Source: Azolla pinnata
Lineage: Eukaryota > Streptophyta > Polypodiopsida > Salviniales > Salviniaceae
NCBI GenBank assembly: GCA_037176905.1
Contig: JBBBWG010009002.1
Coordinates: 6,758 to 70,757 of the forward strand
Reading direction: 5' to 3'
Length of the DNA stretch: 64,000 nt
This document shows, in pieces, positions 39,042-49,827 of this stretch. The notes below the pieces were generated by a model. The model had not been told where the DNA came from. It searched no databases and worked only from the letters and a program-made list of their open reading frames with translations. The position numbers and the translations under genes were made by a program. The first letter of the stretch is position 1. Every line of letters begins with the position of its first letter.

Positions 39042-42000
39042 TTAGTGCAGACTTATTGGGGCAGATTGTAGAGCTTTCTGAACAAGTTCCTTCTGTTCTG
39101 TGGCATGTAGCGTAGCAAAACCGGTGGCCGTGGCAGCAGAAGCAGGCCTCCCAACATACTTCACATCTTCATATCCTCCCCGCTGCAATGCCTTCATTGC
39201 AGTGGCAAGGCGTGGTGCGATGTATGTGTAACCCCCCATGTTCATAGGCTCTTCTTGGCACCATACCACTTCGGCATCTGCCACATCATTGGTAAAATAA
39301 AAAGCATTTTAACATAATCAATCTTAAATCAGCTAAAAAAATGATACTGGGAACACTGATAGCTTGTCATACACTTTGCTACTTTGATTCGGAAAAGCTG
39401 TGTAACTGACACCATAAGATTAAGTTTTGATAAACATTAAGCCTACTAGATAAATATAATGTAACACTCCTCAATTTTTAATTATAGAACATAAACTTAT
39501 TTAGCTATAGCTTTTGGAATATGCTTATTAGCTACTTACCCAAAGTAGCTAATACAACAACTGAGTTAATGCTCCGAGTCTCATGGTTTCACCTTTTTAA
39601 TTCACTTATCTCTATGGAGACCCTAGATCTTTCTCCAGTCCCCTGTTTTGATTTCCTTTTCTCTTCTTCTTCTTGGGATGTGTAGCAACAATTTACCTCT
39701 GGTGTGTCTAATGGGTCAAAAATGCTCATGAGGGAGACAGGAACAATGTCACCTAAGTATGCAAACCCAAAGCTGAAGGCATTCTCTTCTATGAGAAGAA
39801 TCACTACGCGCATTGTGTGTGCCCAAGTATGCTTTTTAGATGAAATTAGAAATTTTCAGTGTCCAGAAAGTTGAATCATGGGACCTAAGATTACAGAACT
39901 TTTTAGTGTCACCTTCCTAAGAAAGGATGTTCATGCCCTCTTAAGAGAGTAAATTTGTAGAGTCTAACTCTTCATCTACATGCTGTAGAGAAAAAGCAAC
40001 CTTTGCGTGTAATCTGATCTTTTGTAAAAATTATGCAGTAAAAGAAGCGTCTCCCAAGAGTCAAAAAGATAAAGAGGAATTCTTACTTGGATATCGTTTT
40101 AGCTCTCTCTGAACAAGATCATAGGGGAAAGGGCTCAATTGTTCAATGCGGCAGATTGCAACATCAGTCCCTTTGACTCTCTCTCTTTCATCATCCAGTT
40201 CATAATAAACCTGTATAAATTATATCACTAAACATCAGGATGAATCACTTAAAACATTATAATAAGGCAATAAACATGAAAACACCCTTAATTAATTAGA
40301 TATTACCATAATACACAAGTGCTCAACATTTAACAGAGTGCCCCTGTGTAATAAATTTGTGTACTACAGCAAGGTATTCTTGAAATTTGGAATTTAAGGG
40401 GTATCCTGTTTCTGTTTTCCAAGTACGAAACCTATTAAAGCACAGCTCTTTTGAAAGGCTCCTATGTACTTGCCTTTCCTGAACAAAGAACAAGCCTACG
40501 AATGCTCTCCTCTCTATCTGAATGAAAGTTCTGATCTTTGATTAGGCGTTTGAATCGAGTTCCTTGCTTGTCGAATCCAGGATGCCCTTGCACATCATCA
40601 AATTCAGAAAGATTGGATTTGCACGCAGGATGCCGAAGAAGATTCTTAGGTGCCATCACAATCAGTGGTTTACGAAAATCTCTGTGGATCTGTTCCCGAG
40701 CCCACATGATCAGAACACACATAAAGAGATTGCAATGAAAATAGTACATGCCAAAAATGGAAACTGCATGCGAACAAAGAAACTAACCTGCCGTCTAAGC
40801 ACATGAAAATAGTTGGCTGGAGTTGTTATGTTTACAACTTGCCAATTACATTCTTGCACCTGAGTACGCAAAGATGGATCCATTTCTGGTATGACAAATG
40901 GGTTATCATTGCTCATCTGCAAAATATAAGAGAAAAAACAAAAAAAATTGTAAAATATCAGACATTGTCCATAATTCTCCAATATCAGCACTGGACTTTT
41001 ATGAATCTTTTATCAAGAATAGTGGAAGAAGGTTGATAATATTCTAGAAAATGGTTCAACATTTTTTAAACTGCCTCACTGGGGCATAGAGGGGGAAGAG
41101 TAGGGTTTTCTGTGGTTATGGCAATAAAGAAAGAGAATAGGAGTTTTGATCTGTACAGGTTACAGCTATAGAATAGGACACATCCATAAATAGACATGCA
41201 GTCAATACCCATGAATGTTGCTCCGTTCAAACAAAAATGCAAATATTTCTAGTTAAGCTGTTGCAGAAACTTCATATGATATATAGATCTATAGACATTA
41301 TCATACTTGCAAGTAACGTTCCAGACGACCACTGGAATGCTCCGGCCCTTGCCCATCATAACCATGAGGAAGTAGAACAACCAAACCAGCTTGTCTAAGC
41401 CATTTTGCTTCTCCGCTACTCAGAAATTGGTCAAATATGACTTGCGCACCATTCGCAAAGTCACCAAATTGAGCTTCCCATAAAACTAAGGAATTTGGAT
41501 TTTCCATGGAGTAGCCCAGCTCGAATCCAAGGACAGCAAACTCTGAAAGAGAACTAAAACATTTCAAGAAGCTCCATAAGTACTGATGAATTTTTATACA
41601 TAAGCAGACATACATTTGTTGCACTCTGAAACCATGAAGAATAAAATGCAGGTAGTAATCATACATGAAATATACATGCAATAATTTTTTTAAGTGTAAG
41701 GATTGTTAACAAACTGACATTTCTGGAGAGAGAATTAAAGAGACTGAGCAATGGAAACAATGTTCTAACTTCTAACCTCCAAAGAAAATTTCCATTCTTT
41801 CCTTGTTTTTATGTAATTACATAAACCATAGACAAATATCTATGAACGGCCCAGTGTAAAAAGCTCCATAACATGCTGATAAGACAAGAGACGACAAGCA
41901 TTGGACAAAGCATCTGTTTTCTGTTGAACAACGTTAAGATTAATGATAAAAATAATATTTGATGCAGTTTAGACCTTCAAAAGCAGGATCAGAGTGTTAC

Positions 42001-45000
42001 TCAGACAATTTACCTGTTACTCACAGTAAACATTTCTTCTTCTTGATTCATGATTACATGATCCAGAGGGCAATACTTTTCACCAGTCAATTGGTCGTGC
42101 AGCACCGAATGTCGGTGACTGAAAGTACCCCTCTCAACATCCTGACCACTAAGTCGCACATGGTTGCCCTCCACAAGAAGTGTTCCAAAAGCGAGAGCCT
42201 CTGCAGTAGCCCAGTCCACACCTTCCTCTGTCTCTATCATTTGAGCTCGCTGATCATATAACCTTTTGATCGTTCGATGTGGATGGAAATCAGACGGCAA
42301 AGTTGTGATAGCTTTGCCAACACTTTTAAGAATTTCTGGCTTAACCCTGTCACCAATAAATCGAAGCATATGTTCAATTTGTTTTGAGATGCATTAAAAG
42401 ACAAAGAAAGATACATGTTGGGCCCCTGAGTTTTCCCATTCCTGCCAAATGCCCCTATGCTTTTGTTATCCCCCAGATGCTGTAAGTCAACCAATATACC
42501 TTATTAAGTAATCATACCCTATATTCTCCCTCTCTTTCACTTATTTGAGAGTTGGGCAGGCTTTTGGGGGTTGGGCAGGCTTTTGGGGGTTGGGCAGGCT
42601 TTTGGGGGTTGGGCAGAGAGTCATGGAGAACAACAGGCTTCTATGGACATTGACAGAAATAGATCTCAGAAATATTTCAGAATCTTCCCCTTAACAATAT
42701 ACTCCTAAAATTTTCACGAATTAGCATAACCCCCAATTGTAGCACAAAAACTTGCTAATTATATAGGACGATTTAAGTATCTTTTGAAAACTTAGGAACA
42801 TTGGAGTATTTCCCCTAGAAATGTATTCCAATCATATGAACAAGATGTACCCTGTATTCCTTATTCGAGAAAGCTGCTCTGGACCTTTGAAACCAGCCCA
42901 GAATGCTGCAAGCCAATCCCGGGTTCTTGGAACGTAATCTTTGCAATTATTGAATTCTTCATTTAAAATAGACATAACTTTCTCATGTATCTTATCAATT
43001 TCAGCTTTTGTCATCACACCAGTTTCAATTAAATGCTTTTGATAAATGTCAACTGCTGGTGGATGATTCCTGATTACCTGTCAGAAAATATAAAAGTTTT
43101 AGAGTCAAGTTTTGCTTTTTCCCATGTAATAACAAAAGCCACAAATGTTAGGCCCAAGAGACAAATCCGAACTGAGTTACGAATGAGAAAAGATAAACGA
43201 AGTGCTTCGCTCAAATTTTTCCACCTACAACAGGGTTCACGCTTGGCAGGGCAGAACAAGTGAAGCATAAAGCCACCCAGAGAACAAAAATGCATGAAAA
43301 TATTTGGAGGCCAACCATGGTAGTGGTATATGCAATAATATTTGCATACATATCAAAGTGTGATACGTGTTGAAAATGTCATACAGAGTGAAAAGTTGTC
43401 CTCTGAGTATTAACCGTCTGAACACAAACTAGAGCTCAAGGGTTGTGGCACTATTGATGGTAGAATTGGTAAGGTCTCTAGATAAAGTAGTACAAAGACA
43501 CGAAAGATTGGATGGAGACAATAAACCAAGCCTCAGTCATTGAAATTATTTGGCATATACAAAACCCAAGTTCAAAGTTCCTTGTGTAATTGAAATCAAC
43601 TAAATGTATTACAATGAAAACGTATTCGACGAGTCACACAGAATGCAAAACAGAACAGGGAATCAAGCATCTCAAATGCAGAAATGGCGATGGAACACTC
43701 ACAAGAAATACATATACATACTATGTATGTATTTGTTACAAATGAGTCAAAACAACTAAGGATAGAAATAACGAAAATTCGTGATACAGCTACCCTCTTA
43801 CCTTTTTGGAGCATTAAAATATCCAGATTTGCATTCAGAGATCATAATCATGAATCTTTCAATAAATGTAGATCACATAAAAAACAAAATTCTAAAATAT
43901 CATCGTTCATATATGCAAGATTGTAAGACAGTACATCAATGCATCAATGAAAGACTAAACGTGATAAAATGCTGTTTTCAATACAAATACGTTTCTACCT
44001 CAACTCCTCCATTGTCATCAGTAAATGCATATGGAATTTTGATTTCAGTAACAAGAATAGGGATACCTGGTACATTTTCGGTTGTGTGAAAGATGGTTCG
44101 TCTATCTCATTATGGCCAAATCTTCGATAACAAACTATATCCACGACAACATCAGAATGGAAGGTATTCCTCCAATCAGCTGCTAGCTCACATACATGCG
44201 CAACAGCTTCCATATCATCAGCATTAACATGAAATATCGGTGCATTGAGAGCTTTTGCTACATCAGTACAATAAGGCGAGGATCTACTTGACTTTGGGTC
44301 AGTAGTAAATGCAACTTGATTGTTGACGACAATATGGATGGTTCCTCCACTAGTATAATTTGGCAAATCACTCAAATGAAGTGTCTCATAAACAACACCT
44401 TGACCTGAAAAGCTTCCATCTCCATGGAGTAAAACACCCATATTCTTAAGCCTTTCTGTGTCTTTACTATAATACTGCTTTGCTCGAGTTTTTCCAACCA
44501 CAACAGGGTTCACTGCTTCCAAATGACTAGGGTTTGCAACAAGAGAAAGATGAACTCTCTTACCACCTCGAGTAGGCCGATCATATGAGGTGCCCAGGTG
44601 GTATTTCACATCGCCACTTCCAGTGTAGGTTCCAAATTCTTCGGCAGGTTTGATTCCACCACTAAATTCACTGAAAATATGTCGTAACGGTTTCCGAACC
44701 ACATTTGCTAGAACGTTTAGCCTTCCTCTATGAGGCATCCCTATGACTATGCTTTCTACACCAAAGTCAGAAGCTCTATCAATAAGCTCTTTCATGCCAG
44801 GGACTAGGGTTTCACATCCCTCTAAACCAAACCTTTTTGCTGCCGTCCATCTCTGAGCCAAGAAATTCTCGAAATTTGTGCTCCAAATAAGTCTGTCCAG
44901 AATCACTTCCTGCCGATCTGGGCTGTACTTAGCTGGAATCTGTGCCTCGATTCTCTCTCGAAGCCAATTGCATTTCTCTCGATCCGAAATGTGCATATAT

Positions 45001-45704
45001 TCGTAACCGATGTGCCCACAGTAAGCTTGCTCTAATCGAGCCAGAATCGACCTAAGTGTTTGAACAGGCCGATTCTCGGAAAGGAAACCCGACATTCTCC
45101 ACACCCCAAGGAAGAACTCCCGATCAAGATCAGCATCAGTAAACCCATAGAGAGAAGGATCGAGGTCTGCAGGAATCGGCCTCACCTCCAAACTGAGAGG
45201 GTCGAGCTTCGCCTTCATGTGGCCATTCACTTGATATGCTCTCACGAGGAGCAAGAGGCGCATGCTTTCTTGTATAGTTTGTCCTGAGATGCCAGGCATT
45301 GTGGATGCTTGGCCAGTGAAATTCATGAAGAAGTTGTTCCATGATTCGTCAACACTACTAGGGTCAGATTCCCATGCTCTCTGCAGTTCTTCTAGGTAAA
45401 CGCTACTCGTGCCATCCAGGAAATTGTCGGTGAGCCTCGAGAGAGGAACTGCTCTTGGGATCGGGGCTGATTGAGACCTCTCAGGGGTCCCATGAATGGA
45501 TCTCGCCCACTCATTCCGACGGCAGATCGAGGACGAGTTTGCATACCTTGAGACGGTCGAAATATTCCTCGAATTCGAAGCCGATTGAGGAGGTGAGGCT
45601 TGCCTGCAAATCGTTGAAGATGACGCTACCGGAGGGCGTAAAAGCCGAGCCTTTCGCAGATTGGCAGCTCTGTATGCAGCGGAAGAAGCCCTAATCCAGC
45701 CCAT
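39042..45704 (-). CDS. 2-oxoglutarate dehydrogenase E1 component, mitochondrial (8 exons)
   Basis: Exons are 45704-44067, 43077-42851, 42346-42014, 41553-41307, 40916-40788, 40689-40474, 40210-40087 and 39277-39042. They total 3150 bases (1049 residues) with all junctions in phase. The enzyme decarboxylates 2-oxoglutarate with thiamine diphosphate and passes the succinyl group to the E2 lipoyl domain in the TCA cycle. Visible features are an Arg/Ser-rich mitochondrial presequence; the N-terminal E1 motif ([14 protein letters not shown]); [12 protein letters not shown]; the thiamine-diphosphate motif [10 protein letters not shown] (about 426-435) with [53 protein letters not shown]; and a C-terminal [19 protein letters not shown]. 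Length is slightly above the Arabidopsis enzyme, mostly in the presequence. Exon 1 alone holds half the protein. The intron between 40474 and 40210 has a GC donor. No key residue is missing. Confidence 0.96.
40467..40476 (-). other. GC-AG splice donor in OGDH
   Basis: On the gene strand the junction is GGAAAG|GCAAGT, with the exon ending at 40474. The downstream acceptor TACAG (at 40211) joins CSGK to VYYELDDER in phase, exactly as in the conserved protein. A GT donor at nearby GTACAT would insert residues that do not fit. GC donors with an otherwise perfect AG|GCAAGT context are the usual form of this rare class. Confidence 0.8.
42552..42620. repeat. 20-bp G-rich tandem repeat in OGDH intron 2
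   Basis: About 3.3 exact copies of 'ttgggcaggcttttgggggt'. Runs of three to five G in every unit give quadruplex-forming potential on the plus strand, the template strand for OGDH. Confidence 0.9.
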
Positions 45705-47273
45705 TTTGTCGGGGAAAACCCAAGAAAACTGAGCTGATCTCGTCTTTTTCTTCCCGACGCTTGTGCTGGGTCCTCTTAGCTTCTTAGTTTGGGTCCTCCT
45801 CCTCCTCCTCCTCCTCCTTCTCCTTCCTCCTCCCCCGACCTCCTCCTTCGTTGTCTTCCCTACTTGGACTTGTTCCGGTTTTCAACTTTCCTTTCAGCAA
45901 GCAGAGAACCTTCTTTCCAGACTACTGTTGATGGAATTTCTTTGACTTTTGAGGTGTGCTCGGATTGTGGGCAATGGGGACCATATTTCTCCTTCTCCTT
46001 CTTCCTTCTCCTTCTCCTTCTCCTTCTCTTCTCCTTCTTCCTTCTCCTTCTTTTCTTCTTCTTCTTCTTCTTAGACCGACAAAACCCTAGTTTTCCCTAA
46101 TGGAGCTGCCATTAGAGGAAAACTAGGGTTTTCATGACAAGTTCTCGCCCGATTCTATTCTCGATCCACTACCAATACTGCATCGAGATTAGCACGCAGC
46201 ATTCGATGGAACACACTGGTAAAACGATTGGATTAAGGGCACCACACAAACTGGCTCGGCATTGCCTTGAGCCGATGTCGCAAGGCCCTTTACAAACCTG
46301 GGACTTGCTGCTCCTTATGCTAGCCAAACGATGGCCTTCATTGCTCTTGTATATTTCACGATTGATTCGACGTGTTATGACACATCGTATGCCCATATGC
46401 CCACCTTTGAACTATATTTGGTGATGAAATAAGCCATCTAATCTCTGCTTCACAAGCACAAACGGGGTGTGTGTTTGCTTGTCCATTGCCTCTTTAGTTG
46501 CTCGAACAAGCACATACACCGACACAAGCTTATTGCCATTCTTTTGCGTGGCTGAACCTCATCGTCTCATTTTTGCTACGTGTTTGATCATTGTTGCACT
46601 GTCTACAAAATATATGCACCATCGCATCACATTAGCTTGGGATTCAATCCATTCCACTCGCCGTGGTTTTTAGGTATTCGAATCTAAGAATTAAGGTCAA
46701 AGAGAATTGTGCATTCCATATGCTTCAATGGAAGAACAACAGGAAGGAAACGCATCATGAAAGACACAATATCACCCACATCTCATATATCTTGAGATCA
46801 TGAGTGAATCAGAAAAGATACGATCAATTATTAAGAGGGAACATAAGATATCAAGGAATGCACATTGCCTCCTTTCTCATTTAGCTGAGTGAAAGATTCT
46901 CCAATTAATAAAATTTGGGGAACACTAACTTTCGCAAGGAACTTTCAAGCATTGTGGTGTCTTTCCAATAGCTTTCATTAAGGAACTTTCAAGCATTCTG
47001 AATAAATACACCAGACTCCAACAATCAGAAATATATCACGATTTATTTTGCAAATCAGTGAGAACCATCATACTTGCTGCACATGATTTCTGAAGGATTA
47101 GAGACAATTATTTGCAAACACATTAAATTCTACACTCAGTCAATCGAAACCCTCGATCACTCACATCTACAAAAAAGGAAGTCTTGAGAATCACTAGAAT
47201 TTAAACTCAAAAATATTTTGCAAATCACGTCCTCCTACTTCAGTCAAAGCTTTACTCTAAGAAGAACTTCCGT
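45705..47273. other. OGDH promoter region and ECR 3' flank
   Basis: CTC/CTT tracts at 45795-45830 and about 45985-46070 lie upstream of the OGDH ATG, followed by the telo-box hairpin at 46081-46132. From about 46140 to 47270 there is unique DNA with no recognised exon; open frames around 46134-46673 (+) lack a domain. Confidence 0.5.
46081..46132. promoter_or_regulatory. Inverted repeat with telo-box arms upstream of OGDH
   Basis: Left arm 46081-46103 (AAAACCCTAGTTTTCC then CTAATGG), loop AGCTG, right arm 46109-46132. The arms pair along 23 positions with one single-base bulge. Each arm begins with an AAAACCCTAG telo-box. It lies about 380-430 bases upstream of the OGDH start codon and may be within the core promoter or the leader. 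Confidence 0.6.
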
Positions 47274-49582
47274 CTACAAGAAAGGTGGCAGGATAACCCA
47301 TCTGCGTGGATACTTGGCACGGCCATCTTTCCCATCAAAGAGCTACAAATCAAAACAGACACAATGGATTAATTAGAACATAAAGCATGTAGGCACAACG
47401 GATGTAAATGTGTGGATATATGCACATATCCATGTCAAAATGTGTGGTTCCTTGCAAACATTTTATGTGAACATTCGGATATGCACAATAGCAGTAAATG
47501 TGCCCTATATTCTGCAAAATCTAAGTAGTACGTGATCCCCATACTATTAAAACGACCTAGATTGCAGAAAACAGAATGTAGTGACATACGTATAGAGGTT
47601 AGTATGATTCCATGAGCAGTATATAATTAGTTACCTTCCTTAACCTGCGATGTTTGCCGAGAGCCCAATCGGTCATTATAAAGGCAGCAACGAACAAAAA
47701 GATGTACCCAGCAACAGTTTGTGTAGCAATGTTGAAACCCAACCATTGATAGATCTCAGTAGTGTAATTTGCACAAGTCACGTAGTTAAATAGGAACCCT
47801 GATGGAATCTGATATCCTCCACTACCGTCTGGAGACCTCAAGTTCTTCAAAATAAGATGACAGTAGAAATTTGCTAATTGAAATATCATCCCAAGGCCAA
47901 ATCCAATATACATTTGCGTTTCAGAAACTGGTGTGTACTTCGGGTGGTTTACAAAGTAGGCAATAAAAACTGCAAATGACCAGTAATACAAACAGTTCCG
48001 GAACGCGTTGCTGATTGGAGAGGTAGCATGGCTGAATCTATGGACGAAAAACGTTTCAAGAATCCTCTTCAAATAATGGAAACACCAGTAGATGGTGGCA
48101 TATGTCTGAACAGGATGTATAACCCGGTCCCCTGGGAATCCTACATACTTGTATATGGGAAGAAAGTAGAAGGCTGGGTAAATCAAGAGCGGACCCAGAT
48201 ACTCAAAAAAGAAAAGTGTCGAGTACTTGACTTGTGGGCCGAGGTCTTTCAATACAACTTTCCGATCAGAAGAAGATTTGTCAAAGTAATCACTCAGCTT
48301 CTTGCCATTGTCCAGAACTGTAGCTCGGGTCTGTCCAGGTGATGGTAAGAGAGTAAGACGTTGTCTCTCAGGATATAGATTTCCAGCTGGAAGTAAAAAG
48401 AAAATTCATAAACTCTTGCTTAGATTAAAGAGTTAAACAATTTCAGAACCAGGAGTTTGATATAGTGCCAATATTCCTTATCTCATTTGATGTAGCTCCA
48501 TCATCTTTATGAGCACCCGTCGGGCAACCGTAAGTAAGTATATATCATGGCATGAGGTCACATGTTTCTAAGGATGCTTGGATCAGGAAGTCATGCAAAG
48601 GCTACAATGAAAAATTTTGAGCAATGCACTGTTGATCTCTAGTCTGGACCAACACCAAATGTTTGCCTACATACTCTATTTTACTTGTCAGTCTTGATAC
48701 ATACACAGTTGGATCCCTGAAACTTCTTGTTTATAAAGATAAGTCAAGCCATGTACTCACCGTTGGTGCATGTGAAGCTTGCAAAAGGAAGAAATTTGGA
48801 GACCCAACCAAAGGGCAGATCCAGCCAACTCTACTGCTCACCTCAATGTGTATAAAGTGGGCATATGTCTATCTTCAAGATTGCGTAAAACTTCAAAGCT
48901 ACTACTAATCACATGGATGCTCGAACAGGTTAATCAACAGGTTAAACCTGTTCTACTTCTTTAATGAGATTTGAATCAAAACGCCACATTTGGATAGATG
49001 TAAGATCACAAAAAGACATAGAGACTTAAAAATAACTTTTGCACTAAACTGTTCGAAGGGAACATGCGAGACTTTCTCTAAACATTTTACTTCCTTTTGA
49101 TTTTGGCAAAATGAAATATGTGCAGAATGTGAAAAACAAATGCAATGACTGGTTTGAAAATCCTATACTTCAATCCTAACGTAGGAACAGATCGGAATCT
49201 TTTCTCTGCACGCAATAACCTTGATACATGACTCTCTAAATCCATTAGAAGGTTCACATACTTGATACACACAGCGAGAACCATTAATTTCAGGGGATGC
49301 AAGGAAAGGGAACACGTCGATTGCGCAGAGAGCCTGTGTGGATCGTTGGTACTTACTTCGCTTGTGGATAGCCGCTTTCAGATCTGTTACAGAAGCCTGA
49401 GAAAGGCAAAACGGAAGAGGCAAATGAAGAAGAAGAGCAGCGATCAGAAGAAAGACGAAGCAAAGAAACGCACGCGAAAGGAATGGAAGAGAGGCGGCAA
49501 GCAAACTACTCACATCGTCTCGGAGCTCGATTCCTCCCTTGAACACTTCTTTCCCGCTGCGAGAAACGAGGGTAATCAGCAT
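47274..49582 (-). CDS. CER10: Very-long-chain enoyl-CoA reductase (4 exons)
   Basis: Exons are 49582-49514, 49396-49357, 48386-47635 and 47342-47274. They total 930 bases (309 residues), matching the plant enzyme length of 310. It catalyses the last step of the ER fatty-acid elongase, reducing trans-2-enoyl-CoA with NADPH for waxes, sphingolipids and storage lipids. An N-terminal ubiquitin-like segment ([20 protein letters not shown]) precedes a multi-pass steroid 5-alpha-reductase-type domain. The latter has [36 protein letters not shown]-like [31 protein letters not shown] and the C-terminal [12 protein letters not shown]. Junctions are in phase; the third exon carries most of the enzyme. 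A small difference from Arabidopsis is the segment around residues 37-60 ([19 protein letters not shown]). It is divergent from the SpoU gene with 245 bases between start codons. Confidence 0.95.
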
Positions 49583-49827
49583 GGTGAGAGGGGGCGGGGC
49601 GATGGCGGGCGAGGTCGGGAACAGCGAACTGAGTGCCTCGGAGATTCAAGAGCAGGAGCCAAAGGGAATGGAGGGAGAGGGGTCTAGAAGGATCTAGAAG
49701 GATCTAGAAGGATTCAGAACAGATCGAAATGAACCGGTGAAAGGGGTATGACGCGGGATTAGCAAAAAGTACAGGACGAAGATAGACCTAAAACCTCAGA
49801 GCACAGAGCGGAGGAGCAGGAGGAGCC
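49583..49827. promoter_or_regulatory. Bidirectional promoter between ECR and the SpoU methyltransferase
   Basis: Only 245 bases separate the two start codons, so both promoters and both 5' UTRs must fit here. It includes a 10-bp repeat 'aggatctaga' (about 49681-49715, four copies counting variants). I see no clear TATA box, in keeping with two housekeeping genes. Confidence 0.7.

Noticed and set aside
40461-40474. A GT donor a few bases downstream in place of the GC donor in OGDH
   Set aside because: Using GTACAT would add codons AST-like to CSGK and break the phase with the conserved VYYELDDER exon.
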